Shown: positions 1 through 8,406 of the stretch, piece by piece
Layout of the letters: each line of letters opens with the position of its first letter
Position numbering within the stretch: position 1 is the first letter of the stretch
Assembly (NCBI GenBank): GCA_030828165.1
Contig: JAURDA010000009.1
Location: 1 to 48,381 of the forward strand
Direction of reading: 5' to 3'
Length of the DNA stretch: 48,381 nucleotides
Source: Candidatus Poseidonia sp.
GTDB lineage: Archaea > Thermoplasmatota > Poseidoniia > Poseidoniales > Poseidoniaceae
Program-made: the position numbers and the translations under genes
Notes under the pieces: generated by a model
What the model saw: only the letters and a program-made list of their open reading frames with translations
Told to the model about the DNA's origin: nothing
Databases searched by the model: none

Positions 1-189
1 CCAATCTTGGGCCGTGGCGTACACCGATTGAACGAGGATCATCGTGTCGTTGTCGAGTGCCGTCCCCATCCAAGCGGCGATGCATCCGTTTTGTCGACGT
101 TTGAATTCTTGCCGTGCAAGGACAAGTCGGCGGAGCTTTGCACTGCTGCCGTCTTTCGCGGAACACACCACCGTCTCAATCACGTTCAT
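1..189 (-). CDS. ABM-type monooxygenase-like protein, N-terminal part (cut by window edge)
   Basis: The minus strand is open from an ATG at 189 to the left edge, giving 63 residues. They begin MNVIETVVCSAKDG and contain the spaced pattern of the small antibiotic-biosynthesis-monooxygenase (ABM, dimeric alpha-beta barrel) fold: a first strand, a helix rich in Leu/Arg, then QNGCIAAWMG and a strand ending ILVQSVYATAQDW, where the family usually has a 'GC...' turn and an Asp/Glu-Trp. The AT-rich stretch 190-258 supplies a promoter. Function beyond the fold is not assignable; the rest of the gene lies outside the window. Confidence 0.6.
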   Translation of the reverse strand, partial: MNVIETVVCSAKDGSSAKLRRLVLARQEFKRRQNGCIAAWMGTALDNDTMILVQSVYATAQDW

Positions 190-258
190 GAATATCACTT
201 ATTTGTTTTTGAACCGAAACACCTTATTCTAATTTTTTCAAAATATAAAAGTTGTAGT
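190..258 (-). promoter_or_regulatory. AT-rich intergenic stretch: promoter of the monooxygenase-like gene and end of hutI
   Basis: This 69-bp gap is far more AT-rich than the genes around it. Read on the minus strand it starts with T-rich runs just after the hutI stop, as expected of a U-rich archaeal terminator. It also holds TATA-like boxes, the clearest being TTTATATT (plus-strand positions 242-249). The exact transcription start cannot be fixed because several AT-rich boxes lie in register. Confidence 0.45.
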
Positions 259-1506
259 TCAATGGGCGATGAATTGGCCGTTCAAGACCGTCGCTGAAAA
301 GGGACTCCCGGTTGGCCTCAAACAAACGGACTCCCAATGCTCCGTTTGAAGAATGTTGAGATTCGCAACCGCTCCTTCTTTGATTTGCCCGTGAACCAAA
401 CCCGTTGGATGTGGACTTGTTTTAGCAGCATTGACCGTGACCGCTCGAAGGGCATCAAGCGGATGAACGCCGCACCGTTGAACCATAAGAGACATCATGA
501 AGGGCAGGCTCAACGTCTGGCAGTTTGGGTTGAAATCGGTTGCCAGCGTAAAGGGTACGTTTTCGCTCTGAATCTCGTTCATGTTGGGCCATTGGTCGCC
601 CATTCCGTAGGGTGTTCCCGGTAGAAAGCCGGTCATGACGCCCCGGTCCCTCATGGTACGCCTCACCTCAAGCGGCGTGCAGTACGCGTGATCTGCCGAC
701 TCAACGCCTAGATCAGCTGCGAGGGCTCCGCCACCTCCGTCTTTGAACTCATCAACATGCATTCGTAAGGACATGCCCTGGTTCCGCGCCTCGGTTAAAA
801 TGCGCTCTGAAGACTCAACATCAAACCAACCCGGTTCACAGAACACATCGGCGGACCGAGCAATGTTTTGTTCAACAACGGCGGGTAGTTGTTCAGACAC
901 CAGTTCGTCAACGTATCCAACCATGGTTGCTCCAACGGGTACATCGTGAGCTCCCATCCACGTTGGGTCGATTGTTGGTACATGGGCAACGCCCCCTAGC
1001 GTTTTCATGACATCAAGCAGTCGAAGTTCGGTTTCAGTATCCAGTCCGTATCCACTCTTTGCCTCGACGTGGGTGGTCCCTGTTGACAATGCTTCACGAA
1101 GGCGAACATAACCGACCTGGAACAAGGATTCGTTGCTCGATGCGCGTGTAGCCCGGACGGTGGACTGGATGCCTCCCCCGTTTCTGGCGATGTCGGCATA
1201 GGTCATGCCTTCCCGTCGCAAGCGAACTTCAGGTGATCGGTCGCCCGCCCACAAAAGATGAGTATGCGCGTCGATGAGGCCCGGTATGACGGCGGCTCCG
1301 CCAAGATCGTGTATTTTCAACGTTGAGTCTGCATCGCTTTCGGCTCCACTGTATTCGTCAAGCAGGTCTGATGAATCTTGGATTGAAACAATCTGATTGC
1401 CTTCTATGATAATTCCCATTCCAACAGGATAAATATGTTCTTCATAGAGTGGGGTTCGAGCATCAAAGTGGACAATAGGGCCAGCATTCAACAAGACCCG
1501 CCGCAC
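259..1506 (-). CDS. hutI: Imidazolonepropionase
   Basis: Hydrolyses 4-imidazolone-5-propionate to N-formimino-L-glutamate, the third step of histidine breakdown, as a cytosolic metal-dependent amidohydrolase. The protein shows the metal-binding HxH in GLIDAHTHLLWAGDR, the EAKSGYG motif, a later His in MHVDEF, and the C-terminal TATDFNPN and HPLDALRAVTVNAA segments of this family. The open frame runs upstream to 1794, but that part overlaps kae1 on the other strand and has no family resemblance. A GTG at 1506 gives 415 residues, the usual family length, and leaves a 51-bp divergent gap to kae1; a TTG at 1494 is also possible. No other hut gene is in the window. Confidence 0.9.
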   Translation of the reverse strand: MRRVLLNAGPIVHFDARTPLYEEHIYPVGMGIIIEGNQIVSIQDSSDLLDEYSGAESDADSTLKIHDLGGAAVIPGLIDAHTHLLWAGDRSPEVRLRREGMTYADIARNGGGIQSTVRATRASSNESLFQVGYVRLREALSTGTTHVEAKSGYGLDTETELRLLDVMKTLGGVAHVPTIDPTWMGAHDVPVGATMVGYVDELVSEQLPAVVEQNIARSADVFCEPGWFDVESSERILTEARNQGMSLRMHVDEFKDGGGGALAADLGVESADHAYCTPLEVRRTMRDRGVMTGFLPGTPYGMGDQWPNMNEIQSENVPFTLATDFNPNCQTLSLPFMMSLMVQRCGVHPLDALRAVTVNAAKTSPHPTGLVHGQIKEGAVANLNILQTEHWESVCLRPTGSPFSATVLNGQFIAH

Positions 1507-1557
1507 AACTACGGGTGTGACAAGAGGGTTGAAGAACAATCGCTCGTACCCGCCACC

Positions 1558-2565
1558 ATGCCTCAGTGGACGCTTGGCATTGAAACAACTGCGCACACGC
1601 TCTCGTTTGGGCTGGTTGATGCCGATGGTACGCCTTATCCTGCCGCATCGGACACGCTCCGACCTGATGAAGGTGGAATTCATCCGAGGGAGGCAGCCGA
1701 TCATCACAAAGACGTTGCATCCGAATTGTTTGCAAAGGTCCTGGATACGAACAATCTCACTCCATCCGATATCGGTGCAGTCGCTTATTCGCAAGGACCC
1801 GGACTTGGCCCTTGTTTGAGGGTTGGCGCTGCAATCGCACGCGGTCTAGCAACCAAGATGGACGCCCCCCTCATTGGTGTCAATCATTGCGTGGCCCACA
1901 TTGAAATCGGACGCCAGCAATGCGGATGCGACGACCCCATTCTCCTGTATGTCTCTGGAGGAAACACCCAAGTTATCGCTCGGTTGCAAGGCCGCTATCG
2001 CGTACTTGGGGAAACGCTGGATATCGGCATCGGCAACATGCTTGATAAATTTGCACGGAATCAAGGCATTCCCTTCCCCGGAGGGCCCAAAATTGAGCAA
2101 CTTGCGAATCAATACTTGGAACGAACGCCTGAACCAAGCATGGAAGGATTGCAACTTCCGTACGCTGTTCGGGGAATGGATCTTGCTTTTTCTGGCTTGT
2201 TGACTGCAGCACAACGCCTCGTTGACAACGGAGCACCCTTGGACGCCGTGTGCTGGTCCCTTCAGGAGCATGCTTTTGCTTCCTGCGTGGAAGTCGCCGA
2301 GCGGGCGATGGCGCACACGGGGAAATCCGAGCTGTTGCTTGGCGGCGGTGTTGCTTGCAACCAGCGGATTCGCACGATGTGTGAGGAAATGGCCACGGAT
2401 AGAGAGGGAGCCTCGTTTGCCCCACCGCGGATGTATTGCATCGACAACGGAACGATGATCGCCCTCCTCGGGTACATTGAACTCAACCATCGAACCACGG
2501 AACTTCAGGGAAGCGCCATCGACCAGTACCTTCGTACGGACCAAACGCCCATCGTGTGGTCTTGA
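1558..2565 (+). CDS. kae1: tRNA N6-threonylcarbamoyladenosine synthase subunit Kae1 / TsaD
   Basis: Catalytic subunit of the KEOPS complex. It transfers the threonylcarbamoyl group to A37 of ANN-decoding tRNAs. Visible family marks are the N-terminal LGIETTAHTLSFG (ASKHA fold phosphate loop), the metal-binding HxxxH in NHCVAHIEIG, the SGGNTQV nucleotide loop, GIPFPGGPKIEQLA and the C-terminal LLGGGVACNQRIR. Length is 335 residues, normal for stand-alone Kae1. The frame is open from 1435, but the ATG at 1558 matches the family N-terminus. No Bud32 kinase domain is fused, unlike in many euryarchaea: the frame stops 25 residues after CIDNGTMIALLGY. Confidence 0.95.
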   Translation: MPQWTLGIETTAHTLSFGLVDADGTPYPAASDTLRPDEGGIHPREAADHHKDVASELFAKVLDTNNLTPSDIGAVAYSQGPGLGPCLRVGAAIARGLATKMDAPLIGVNHCVAHIEIGRQQCGCDDPILLYVSGGNTQVIARLQGRYRVLGETLDIGIGNMLDKFARNQGIPFPGGPKIEQLANQYLERTPEPSMEGLQLPYAVRGMDLAFSGLLTAAQRLVDNGAPLDAVCWSLQEHAFASCVEVAERAMAHTGKSELLLGGGVACNQRIRTMCEEMATDREGASFAPPRMYCIDNGTMIALLGYIELNHRTTELQGSAIDQYLRTDQTPIVWS

Positions 2566-2628
2566 TGTCATTCGAAGGCATACGGTTTTAACATGTCGTG
2601 GGTCCCTTAAGGGTAGGGGGTCTTACCA

Positions 2629-3462
2629 ATCAACGGACGACGGCGCAGGGAAGAGTTCAATCCTTTTGCAAAGGATGCATCCCAGCAACACCGTCGACGA
2701 CGTGATGAACGGGATCGTCAGGCGACTCGACGCGCACCCACACCCGTTGATGACACCCCCACTCAACCAAAAGACATCCAGGCAGATCTAGAGCGAAAAC
2801 AGCGGGAAGCCATCGAAAAACTTGAACAAAAGGGAGACGTCGTTGCACCGACCGTTGCTCCCGCACCCGTCCCACAACACCTTCCTGAAACACCGAAGGA
2901 AGAGGCACCTCGGACCTTCTCCAGAGAAGATCGACTTGCCGAACTTCGTCGCAAATCAGAAGCTCTCAAAAAGGCCGCACCAAGCCTACAAGCCGAACCC
3001 ACCGTTGAGGCCGAAGCGGTTGCTGAAACCGTTGAACCGGAAACCATGGTCGACGATGATGAGGAAGCCGAAGACGATGATGCCGTCGTGGTCAAGGCTA
3101 AGAACAAGCGTGTGAAAAACGTGTTCAAGGAAATTGAAACGAAGGTGGAAAACAAGCAGGACCGCCGACGTGGTCGCCGTCGAATGGACAAAAAAGGCGG
3201 CGGCCGCCAGAAGCAACAGAAGAAGTTGAACCGCCAAAAATACCTGGAGTACAAATACGCGGCTAAGGCTGTCCTTGACCATCCAAGCGTCCCAGAGGAG
3301 CATCGCTCGAACGTCCTTGGTCAAATTTGGGCCAAGGGTGAACGTCAAGGCGTCGACGATAGCTTCGAATTCATCGAACAAAAAGAAGCAGAACTCATTT
3401 TGCCTGCCGATGTGGCGGATGAATTGAGAAACCTCGTCAAACAAATGACAACCAGGAGATGA
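2629..3462 (+). CDS. Charged hypothetical protein; open frame without ATG, GTG or TTG start
   Basis: Unrecognised protein. The frame is open from a stop at 2614-2616 to 3462. Its codons look genuinely used throughout: Arg/Glu/Gln-rich N-terminus (RRRREEFNPFAKD), a Pro/Glu/Ala-rich middle, a Lys/Arg cluster (RRGRRRMDKKGGGRQKQQKK), then a predicted helical C-terminal domain rich in Asp/Glu. The first ATG in frame is at 3046, inside the acidic middle part; no GTG or TTG precedes it. An ATC at 2629 follows a GGGG stretch by 8 nt and would give M-NGRRRREEF. Either a rare start codon, a sequence error, or a shorter product from 3046 (138 residues) must be assumed. The stop overlaps the ribosome-binding region of the FKBP gene, so the two are probably co-transcribed. 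Confidence 0.6.
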   Translation: MNGRRRREEFNPFAKDASQQHRRRRDERDRQATRRAPTPVDDTPTQPKDIQADLERKQREAIEKLEQKGDVVAPTVAPAPVPQHLPETPKEEAPRTFSREDRLAELRRKSEALKKAAPSLQAEPTVEAEAVAETVEPETMVDDDEEAEDDDAVVVKAKNKRVKNVFKEIETKVENKQDRRRGRRRMDKKGGGRQKQQKKLNRQKYLEYKYAAKAVLDHPSVPEEHRSNVLGQIWAKGERQGVDDSFEFIEQKEAELILPADVADELRNLVKQMTTRR

Positions 3463-3467
3463 AGAAC

Positions 3468-3944
3468 ATGACCGATACTCTAGCAGAAAATACCGTAGCC
3501 AGCGTCCATTATACTGGAAAACTTCCGGAAAGTGGTGAAATTTTTGATACCAGCGAGGGACGCGATCCCCTTACGTTCCTTGTTGGCCACAAACAAATGA
3601 TTCCTGGATTTGAGGAGGAAATGATGGGTGCTAAGGTTGGCGAACGCCGCACCTTTACCCTTGAACCAGAACGCGCCTACGGACAGCGTATGGAAGATGC
3701 CGTCCAGCAGATCGAGCGAGCTCAATTCGGCGATATCGAACCAGAGGTCGGCATGATGTTGATGTCGGACATTGGTCCATTCACCATAACGGCCGTTGCC
3801 GATGACTTGGTAACCGTTGACTTCAATCACAAACTCGCAGGTGAAACCCTTGAATTTTCGGTGGAAGTTGTCGAAGTTCGGGTGGCAACCGAGGAAGAAT
3901 TGGCTCACGGTCACGCTCACGGCCCCGGTGGCCATCACCACTGA
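3468..3944 (+). CDS. FKBP-type peptidyl-prolyl isomerase, SlyD-like
   Basis: Accelerates cis-trans isomerisation of proline bonds and acts as a folding helper in the cytoplasm. The sequence has the FKBP core VHYTGKL...GEIFDTSEGRDPLTFLVG, the IPGFEEEMMG turn and GERRTFTLEPERAYG, followed by the inserted 'IF' chaperone domain (about residues 75-125) typical of SlyD and archaeal long FKBPs. It ends in a His-rich tail (HGHAHGPGGHHH) that may bind nickel or zinc, as in SlyD. An in-frame ATG at 3459 is too close to AGGAG (3454-3458); the ATG at 3468 has proper spacing and is preferred, giving 158 residues. Confidence 0.92.
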   Translation: MTDTLAENTVASVHYTGKLPESGEIFDTSEGRDPLTFLVGHKQMIPGFEEEMMGAKVGERRTFTLEPERAYGQRMEDAVQQIERAQFGDIEPEVGMMLMSDIGPFTITAVADDLVTVDFNHKLAGETLEFSVEVVEVRVATEEELAHGHAHGPGGHHH

Positions 3945-3988
3945 TTCGCGAAGCGAGTCTTGATGAAGTGCCTCGCCGTGAGGAAACC

Positions 3989-5569
3989 ATGGCGAACCAG
4001 CGTAAGCCGGACTGGAAAACGCTGAGCGGGATTGAACTTCCCCTTACCGCAACACCCGATTCGGTCAACGAACTTGCAGATGCAGGTCAACCTCCGTACA
4101 CCCGTGGCATTCACGATACGATGTACCGGTCTCGCCTCTGGACCATGAGGCAATACGCGGGATTTTCCAGTGCGGAAGCCACCAACGGACGATTCAAGTT
4201 GCTTCTGGACCGAGGCCAAATGGGTCTCTCGGTCGCTTTTGACCTCCCGACCCAATTGGGCATGGATGCAGACGACGAACTCTCGTTCGGCGAGGTGGGG
4301 AAGGTCGGTGTTTCCATCTCTTCAGTGGAAGATATGAAACTCCTGTTCAACGGCATACCTTTGGGAGACGTGAGTACATCGATGACCATCAATGCCCCTG
4401 CCATGGTTCTCCTCGCCATGTACATGGTCGCTGGAGAAGAACAGGGTGTGTCGTTGGACAAGCTCAAGGGGACGATTCAAAACGACATTCTCAAGGAATA
4501 CATCGCTCGAGGGACGTACGTCTTCCCTCCAAAAGAAAGCATGCGTCTCATTACCGACATCTTCGATTTCTGTGCCAGAGAAGTGCCCAAGTGGAACACG
4601 ATTTCAATCTCGGGATACCACATCCGTGAGGCAGGCTCAACCGCTGTTCAAGAACTCGCCTTTACGCTTGCAAACGCCTTGGCTTATGTTGATGCTGCGA
4701 TCGCCACGGGTCAAGACATCGATGCATTTGCGCCCCGTCTCTCGTTTTTCTTTAACTGCCACAACGACTTTTTTGAGGAGATTGCAAAATTTCGAGCCGC
4801 ACGGACGTTGTGGCACGATTTGATGACCGAACGCTACCAACCTCAAAATCCAAAATCGAAGATGCTCCGGTTCCACACGCAAGTCGCAGGGGTCAGCCTC
4901 ACTGCCCAACAACCGTTGAACAACGTCGCCCGTGTCACGGTACAAGCGTTGGCTGCGGTTCTGGGTGGAACACAAAGTTTGCACACCAACTCGTACGACG
5001 AAGCCTTGGGGCTCCCCACGGAAACCTCTGCCACGGTTGCTCTTCGAACGCAACAAATCATCGCAGAAGAATCTGGTGTTGCCGATACTGTGGACCCGAT
5101 GGCCGGCTCATGGCATGTTGAGCGCCTCACCCAAGAGATCTATGACCGGTCTCGCTCCATCATCGACACGATTGAATCCAAAGGAGGGGCCCTCAACGCC
5201 ATTGAGGAAGGGTGGCAACAACATGAAATCCATCTTTCAGCCTACGCCTACCTGAATGAAATCGAAAGAGGTGAGCGACGAATCGTTGGCCTCAATCACG
5301 GCGTCATGGAAGAAAACGAGAAAATTCCAATTCTGAAAACCGACGCCTCCTTGGGAGAGACCCAAGCCTCTCGATTGAGGGTGCTTCGAGAAACACGGGA
5401 CAACATGCGGGTGGAGCGCGCACTCCAATCCGTTCAAACGGCGGCTCAATCCGACGACAATCTGTTTCCGCATGTGCTAGAAGCGGTTCGTGCGAGAGCG
5501 ACCCTTGGCGAGATCATGGCCGAATTGAAGTCGGTTTTTGGCACATACACCGCTCCCAGTGGATTTTGA
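3989..5569 (+). CDS. Methylmalonyl-CoA mutase, large (catalytic) subunit
   Basis: Interconverts methylmalonyl-CoA and succinyl-CoA by a B12-dependent radical mechanism. The 526-residue protein covers only the substrate-binding TIM barrel: PPYTRGIHDTMYRSRLWTMRQYAG, GLSVAFDLPTQLGMD, STSMTINAPA and the late SLHTNSYDEALGLPTE and DPMAGSWHVE motifs are clear. The B12-binding domain with DxHxxG is missing, so a separate small subunit must exist; it is not in this window. An in-frame GTG at 3968 exists, but the ATG at 3989 follows GTGAGG with normal spacing. The epimerase gene follows after 9 nt, so the two form a propionyl-/methylmalonyl-CoA unit. Confidence 0.94.
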   Translation: MANQRKPDWKTLSGIELPLTATPDSVNELADAGQPPYTRGIHDTMYRSRLWTMRQYAGFSSAEATNGRFKLLLDRGQMGLSVAFDLPTQLGMDADDELSFGEVGKVGVSISSVEDMKLLFNGIPLGDVSTSMTINAPAMVLLAMYMVAGEEQGVSLDKLKGTIQNDILKEYIARGTYVFPPKESMRLITDIFDFCAREVPKWNTISISGYHIREAGSTAVQELAFTLANALAYVDAAIATGQDIDAFAPRLSFFFNCHNDFFEEIAKFRAARTLWHDLMTERYQPQNPKSKMLRFHTQVAGVSLTAQQPLNNVARVTVQALAAVLGGTQSLHTNSYDEALGLPTETSATVALRTQQIIAEESGVADTVDPMAGSWHVERLTQEIYDRSRSIIDTIESKGGALNAIEEGWQQHEIHLSAYAYLNEIERGERRIVGLNHGVMEENEKIPILKTDASLGETQASRLRVLRETRDNMRVERALQSVQTAAQSDDNLFPHVLEAVRARATLGEIMAELKSVFGTYTAPSGF

Positions 5570-5578
5570 GGGATGGCT

Positions 5579-6010
5579 ATGGAATTTGGACCAATTTACA
5601 TCGACCACATCGGCATTGCTACGGATAACCTCGAAGCAGGCAGCCACTTTTGGAGATTGATTGGACTTGTCCAAGCACACGAGGACGAAACCGTGGAAGA
5701 TCAAGGCGTGACAACACGATTTTTCGCCACATCACCCGGAGATGACGGTACGAAACCCAGCATGATTGAACTCTTGGAGCCGACACACGAAGACACGCCG
5801 GTGGGAAGGTTTCTCACAAAACGTGGAAAAGGAATCCAACAACTCTGTTTCAGCGTTGGAGATCTCCAAGGCCTTCTGGACCATTTGGACGCGAACGGTA
5901 TCCGGCTCATCAACCGAGAGCCGACGATAGGTGCGGGTGGAAAGCTGATTGCATTCGTTCACCCGGCTTCAACCGGGGGCGTACTGGTTGAATTGACGCA
6001 AAGAAAGTGA
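5579..6010 (+). CDS. mce: Methylmalonyl-CoA epimerase
   Basis: Converts (S)- to (R)-methylmalonyl-CoA, the form used by the mutase encoded just upstream. It belongs to the glyoxalase/VOC metalloenzymes. The first strand IDHIGIATDNL carries the first metal His; MIELLEPT, the GKGIQQLCFSV strand and the C-terminal FVHPASTGGVLVELTQ supply the other ligands. Length is 143 residues, typical. An ATG at 5573 is in frame, but GAGGG (5568-5572) abuts it; the ATG at 5579 has better spacing. The operon arrangement with the mutase makes the assignment firm. Confidence 0.92.
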   Translation: MEFGPIYIDHIGIATDNLEAGSHFWRLIGLVQAHEDETVEDQGVTTRFFATSPGDDGTKPSMIELLEPTHEDTPVGRFLTKRGKGIQQLCFSVGDLQGLLDHLDANGIRLINREPTIGAGGKLIAFVHPASTGGVLVELTQRK

Positions 6011-6030
6011 ACCCTCCAAATGCGAATACC

Positions 6031-6036
6031 TATAAT
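6031..6036 (+). promoter_or_regulatory. Possible TATA box for the small gene at 6059
   Basis: TATAAT lies with its centre about 26 nt ahead of the ATG at 6059, the distance from an archaeal TATA box to the transcription start. This would make the transcript leaderless and argues for 6059 over the in-frame ATG at 6020. Inferred from spacing alone. Confidence 0.4.
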
Positions 6037-6058
6037 CGTCCTGCACAAAATAAGGTCG

Positions 6059-6364
6059 ATGCGAAGTTGTATTGACCAACTCTTGGCCCTCCCCCATATC
6101 GACGCACCTCGCTTGAAAGGTGAAGTGCATTACCTTGCAGGCCGTCTTGAGGAACTGCGTTCTCGACGTGCAATTTCAAACGAGGCGTTCTTGGACGCAG
6201 GTGCCATTCAGGGCGCTATTGAACTGGTTGCCAACATGATCGACATGGGCGTGCCACAATCTGAGATTCAGGACCATCTGAAGTCAACGCTTTCTCGTGC
6301 GAACCGAATTGAAACCAAACATCCCGGTCTGAATTGGGCCGTTGAATCTGGACGTGCGAGTTGA
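6059..6364 (+). CDS. Hypothetical small helical protein
   Basis: A 101-residue protein I do not recognise. It is predicted mostly helical with repeated Leu/Arg heptad-like spacing (KGEVHYLAGRLEELRSRR, ELVANMIDMG, EIQDHLKSTLSRANR) and no membrane segment, signal peptide or metal motif. It lies in line between the epimerase and the ABC ATPase; its stop precedes the ABC start at 6372 by 7 nt, so it may be co-transcribed with the exporter. An upstream in-frame ATG at 6020 would add 13 residues, but that segment holds the likely promoter. Confidence 0.65.
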   Translation: MRSCIDQLLALPHIDAPRLKGEVHYLAGRLEELRSRRAISNEAFLDAGAIQGAIELVANMIDMGVPQSEIQDHLKSTLSRANRIETKHPGLNWAVESGRAS

Positions 6365-6371
6365 AACTGGA

Positions 6372-7196
6372 ATGTCCGCGCCACTGCTCGTCGTGGACGA
6401 GGTTTCCAAATCCTTTGCAGAAATTCACGCACTCCACGAAGTGAGCCTCACGATTCACCAAGGCGATATCGTGGGTTTGGTCGGCTCAAACGGTGCTGGG
6501 AAAACAACGCTTCTTCGCCTCCTTTCCGGCGTCTACCGGCCAAGTTCAGGCTCCGTCCATCTCGGTGATGGAAAGAGCATCTCCACAGCACGACACGCCA
6601 TCGGCGTCGTCCCGGAAAACACCGGACTCTATTCTCGCTTAACGGCCTGGGAAAACATCCGATACCACGCACGAATGCAAGGTATTGATGACGATGAAGC
6701 GTGGAAGAGAACGCTGTATTTCTCTCGGTACTTGGGAATGGAGGACAGTCTCCAGCGGCACACCAAGGGATTTTCGCGGGGCATGCGCCAAAAAACTGCC
6801 CTGCTCAGGGCGCTTGCCCATGCCCCGAAGGTGTTGCTGCTTGACGAGCCCACCGCAGGCCTCGATGTGACGAGTGCCCGGACCGTTCGGGAATTGGTGA
6901 AGCAACTCGGGGAAGAAGGTGGAACCGTGATTTATTCAACGCACCAACTTGCTGAAGCCGAACGCGTTTGCAACCGGATCATCATCATCCATAACGGGGA
7001 GGTACGCGCAGACGGCACCCCTCAAGAACTCCTGAACATCACGGGTCAGCCCAACCTTGAGGAAGCTTACGTCGCCCTCACCAGCGATGTCGCGCGAGAA
7101 CGAATGGAAGACAGCAAACCGCTCAAAGGCGTTGCGAAATGGTGGCGTTCCTTCTTCACGCCGAGATTGCCCAAGGGGGTGGACGAAGATGAGTGA
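6372..7196 (+). CDS. ABC transporter ATP-binding protein (NatA-like)
   Basis: ATP-hydrolysing subunit of an ABC-2 type exporter. Walker A GSNGAGKTT, the Q-loop region (GVVPENTGLYSRLTAWENI, where Pro-Glu replaces the usual Gln), the signature FSRGMRQK, Walker B VLLLDEPTAGLD and the switch His in YSTHQL are all present, so the ATPase should be active. The 274-residue length and C-terminal extension match NatA/CcmA-type exporter ATPases. The frame begins at 6342, but the ATG at 6372 starts the conserved N-terminus. It overlaps the permease gene by 8 nt. The substrate cannot be told; NatAB-like pairs export sodium ions, lipids or drugs. Confidence 0.9.
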   Translation: MSAPLLVVDEVSKSFAEIHALHEVSLTIHQGDIVGLVGSNGAGKTTLLRLLSGVYRPSSGSVHLGDGKSISTARHAIGVVPENTGLYSRLTAWENIRYHARMQGIDDDEAWKRTLYFSRYLGMEDSLQRHTKGFSRGMRQKTALLRALAHAPKVLLLDEPTAGLDVTSARTVRELVKQLGEEGGTVIYSTHQLAEAERVCNRIIIIHNGEVRADGTPQELLNITGQPNLEEAYVALTSDVARERMEDSKPLKGVAKWWRSFFTPRLPKGVDEDE

Positions 7197-8406
7197 TCGT
7201 CTTCATCGCGTCCGTGTTATTGCGAAGAAAGAACTCGTTGAATTCGTGAGAGATTGGCGCACCATTGTTGCGATTCTGGTGATACCTCTGTTGATGTTCC
7301 CTGTGTTGTTCATTCTCTTCCCGTTGTTGCTGGCTTCGGAGGCAGCAGAACTGGATGCGTTGATGCTCGACGTTGTTGTGCAAAGCGAAAATGCGACCTC
7401 GGAGATGGGCTTGAATTTCAACGATTCCAAGATGAACGTAACCTACGAACCGCTCCCTGTGATTGAAGAACTTTCAGCACCGGGGATTGATGATGCACGC
7501 TTGAGAAACGGTTCAATCGACCTTTTGATTCGTCTGAGAGCAAATGGAAGCGTCACCGAATATGCCCTCATCTACATGTCCACCTCCGAGCAAAGTTTGG
7601 AAGCAAGAAGTCGTGCCCTCGCCACCTTGTCGCAATGGGAAGAAAACGAAACCATCCAGCGCATCACCGATGCAGGTCTCGACCCTGATGAGACGCTCGA
7701 CCCGTTACGTTGGAACGGCGATGTTGCCTCAAGCGATGTCGCAACGCAAGGTGAACAAGCAGGGATGGCGCTCTCGTTGTTCATCCCACTCGTCTTAGCG
7801 GTGTGGACGTTTTCATCGGCCATCCAACCGTCTATTGACATGACGGCCGGGGAGCGTGAGCGCGGAACCCTCGAGGCTTTGCTTGCTTTACCTGCATCCC
7901 GGATGGAGTTGCTGATGGGCAAATGGCTTGCTGTAGCAACCATTACTGGAATCGGCGTGTTGCTTCAGGTTGCAGGCTTGTTGTTTGCGATTGGTTACCT
8001 CGCTTCATCAAATTTCATCTCTTTGCCCGAAATATCGCTCGCCGCCCTCGGACTTCTTGTACTTGCCGTGCTTCTTTTCGCCGTCATGGTCGTGGCGTTT
8101 GAATTGGCCTTGGCCATGCGGTCCCACAGCGTCAAGGAAGCGGGCTCGATCTTGGGGCCTGCCGTTTTGCTCATCCTTTTCCCGGCACTGTTCACCCAGG
8201 TGATCAACTTGGACGGCATCGAGACCTATTGGTTCGCCATTCCCGTCGTGAACGTTCTCCTCGCCCTGCGGGAGTTGTTGATGAATCGTATCGTTGGCCT
8301 GCACATCATCACATGGTTGGCCTCATCACTCCTTTACGCGATAGGAGCAGCATGGTACGCCGCTCGTCAGTTTAAGCGAGAGGACATCGTCACGAGTCTC
8401 TCGTAG
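7189..8406 (+). CDS. ABC-2 type exporter permease (NatB-like)
   Basis: Membrane partner of the ATPase just upstream. The 405-residue protein starts with a basic segment (KKELVEFVRDWRT), one membrane helix (about residues 22-46), a long extracellular loop with two NxT/NxS sites, then five more hydrophobic segments in the C-terminal half, including AGERERGTLEALLALP, a motif typical of ABC-2 permeases that couples to the ATPase. The ATG at 7189 lies within the end of the ATPase gene; the longer frame from 7057 is only overlap. The 3' end overlaps the convergent aminotransferase gene by 17 nt. Confidence 0.88.
   Translation: MSDRLHRVRVIAKKELVEFVRDWRTIVAILVIPLLMFPVLFILFPLLLASEAAELDALMLDVVVQSENATSEMGLNFNDSKMNVTYEPLPVIEELSAPGIDDARLRNGSIDLLIRLRANGSVTEYALIYMSTSEQSLEARSRALATLSQWEENETIQRITDAGLDPDETLDPLRWNGDVASSDVATQGEQAGMALSLFIPLVLAVWTFSSAIQPSIDMTAGERERGTLEALLALPASRMELLMGKWLAVATITGIGVLLQVAGLLFAIGYLASSNFISLPEISLAALGLLVLAVLLFAVMVVAFELALAMRSHSVKEAGSILGPAVLLILFPALFTQVINLDGIETYWFAIPVVNVLLALRELLMNRIVGLHIITWLASSLLYAIGAAWYAARQFKREDIVTSLS

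Noticed and set aside
1507-1794. N-terminal extension of hutI
   Set aside because: It overlaps kae1 on the other strand, has no imidazolonepropionase similarity and would make the protein about 95 residues too long.
2986-3444. Minus-strand Phe/Leu-rich frame opposite the charged protein at 2.6-3.5 kb
   Set aside because: Its hydrophobic look is the mirror of Lys/Glu/Asp codons on the plus strand, and it lacks a start signal.
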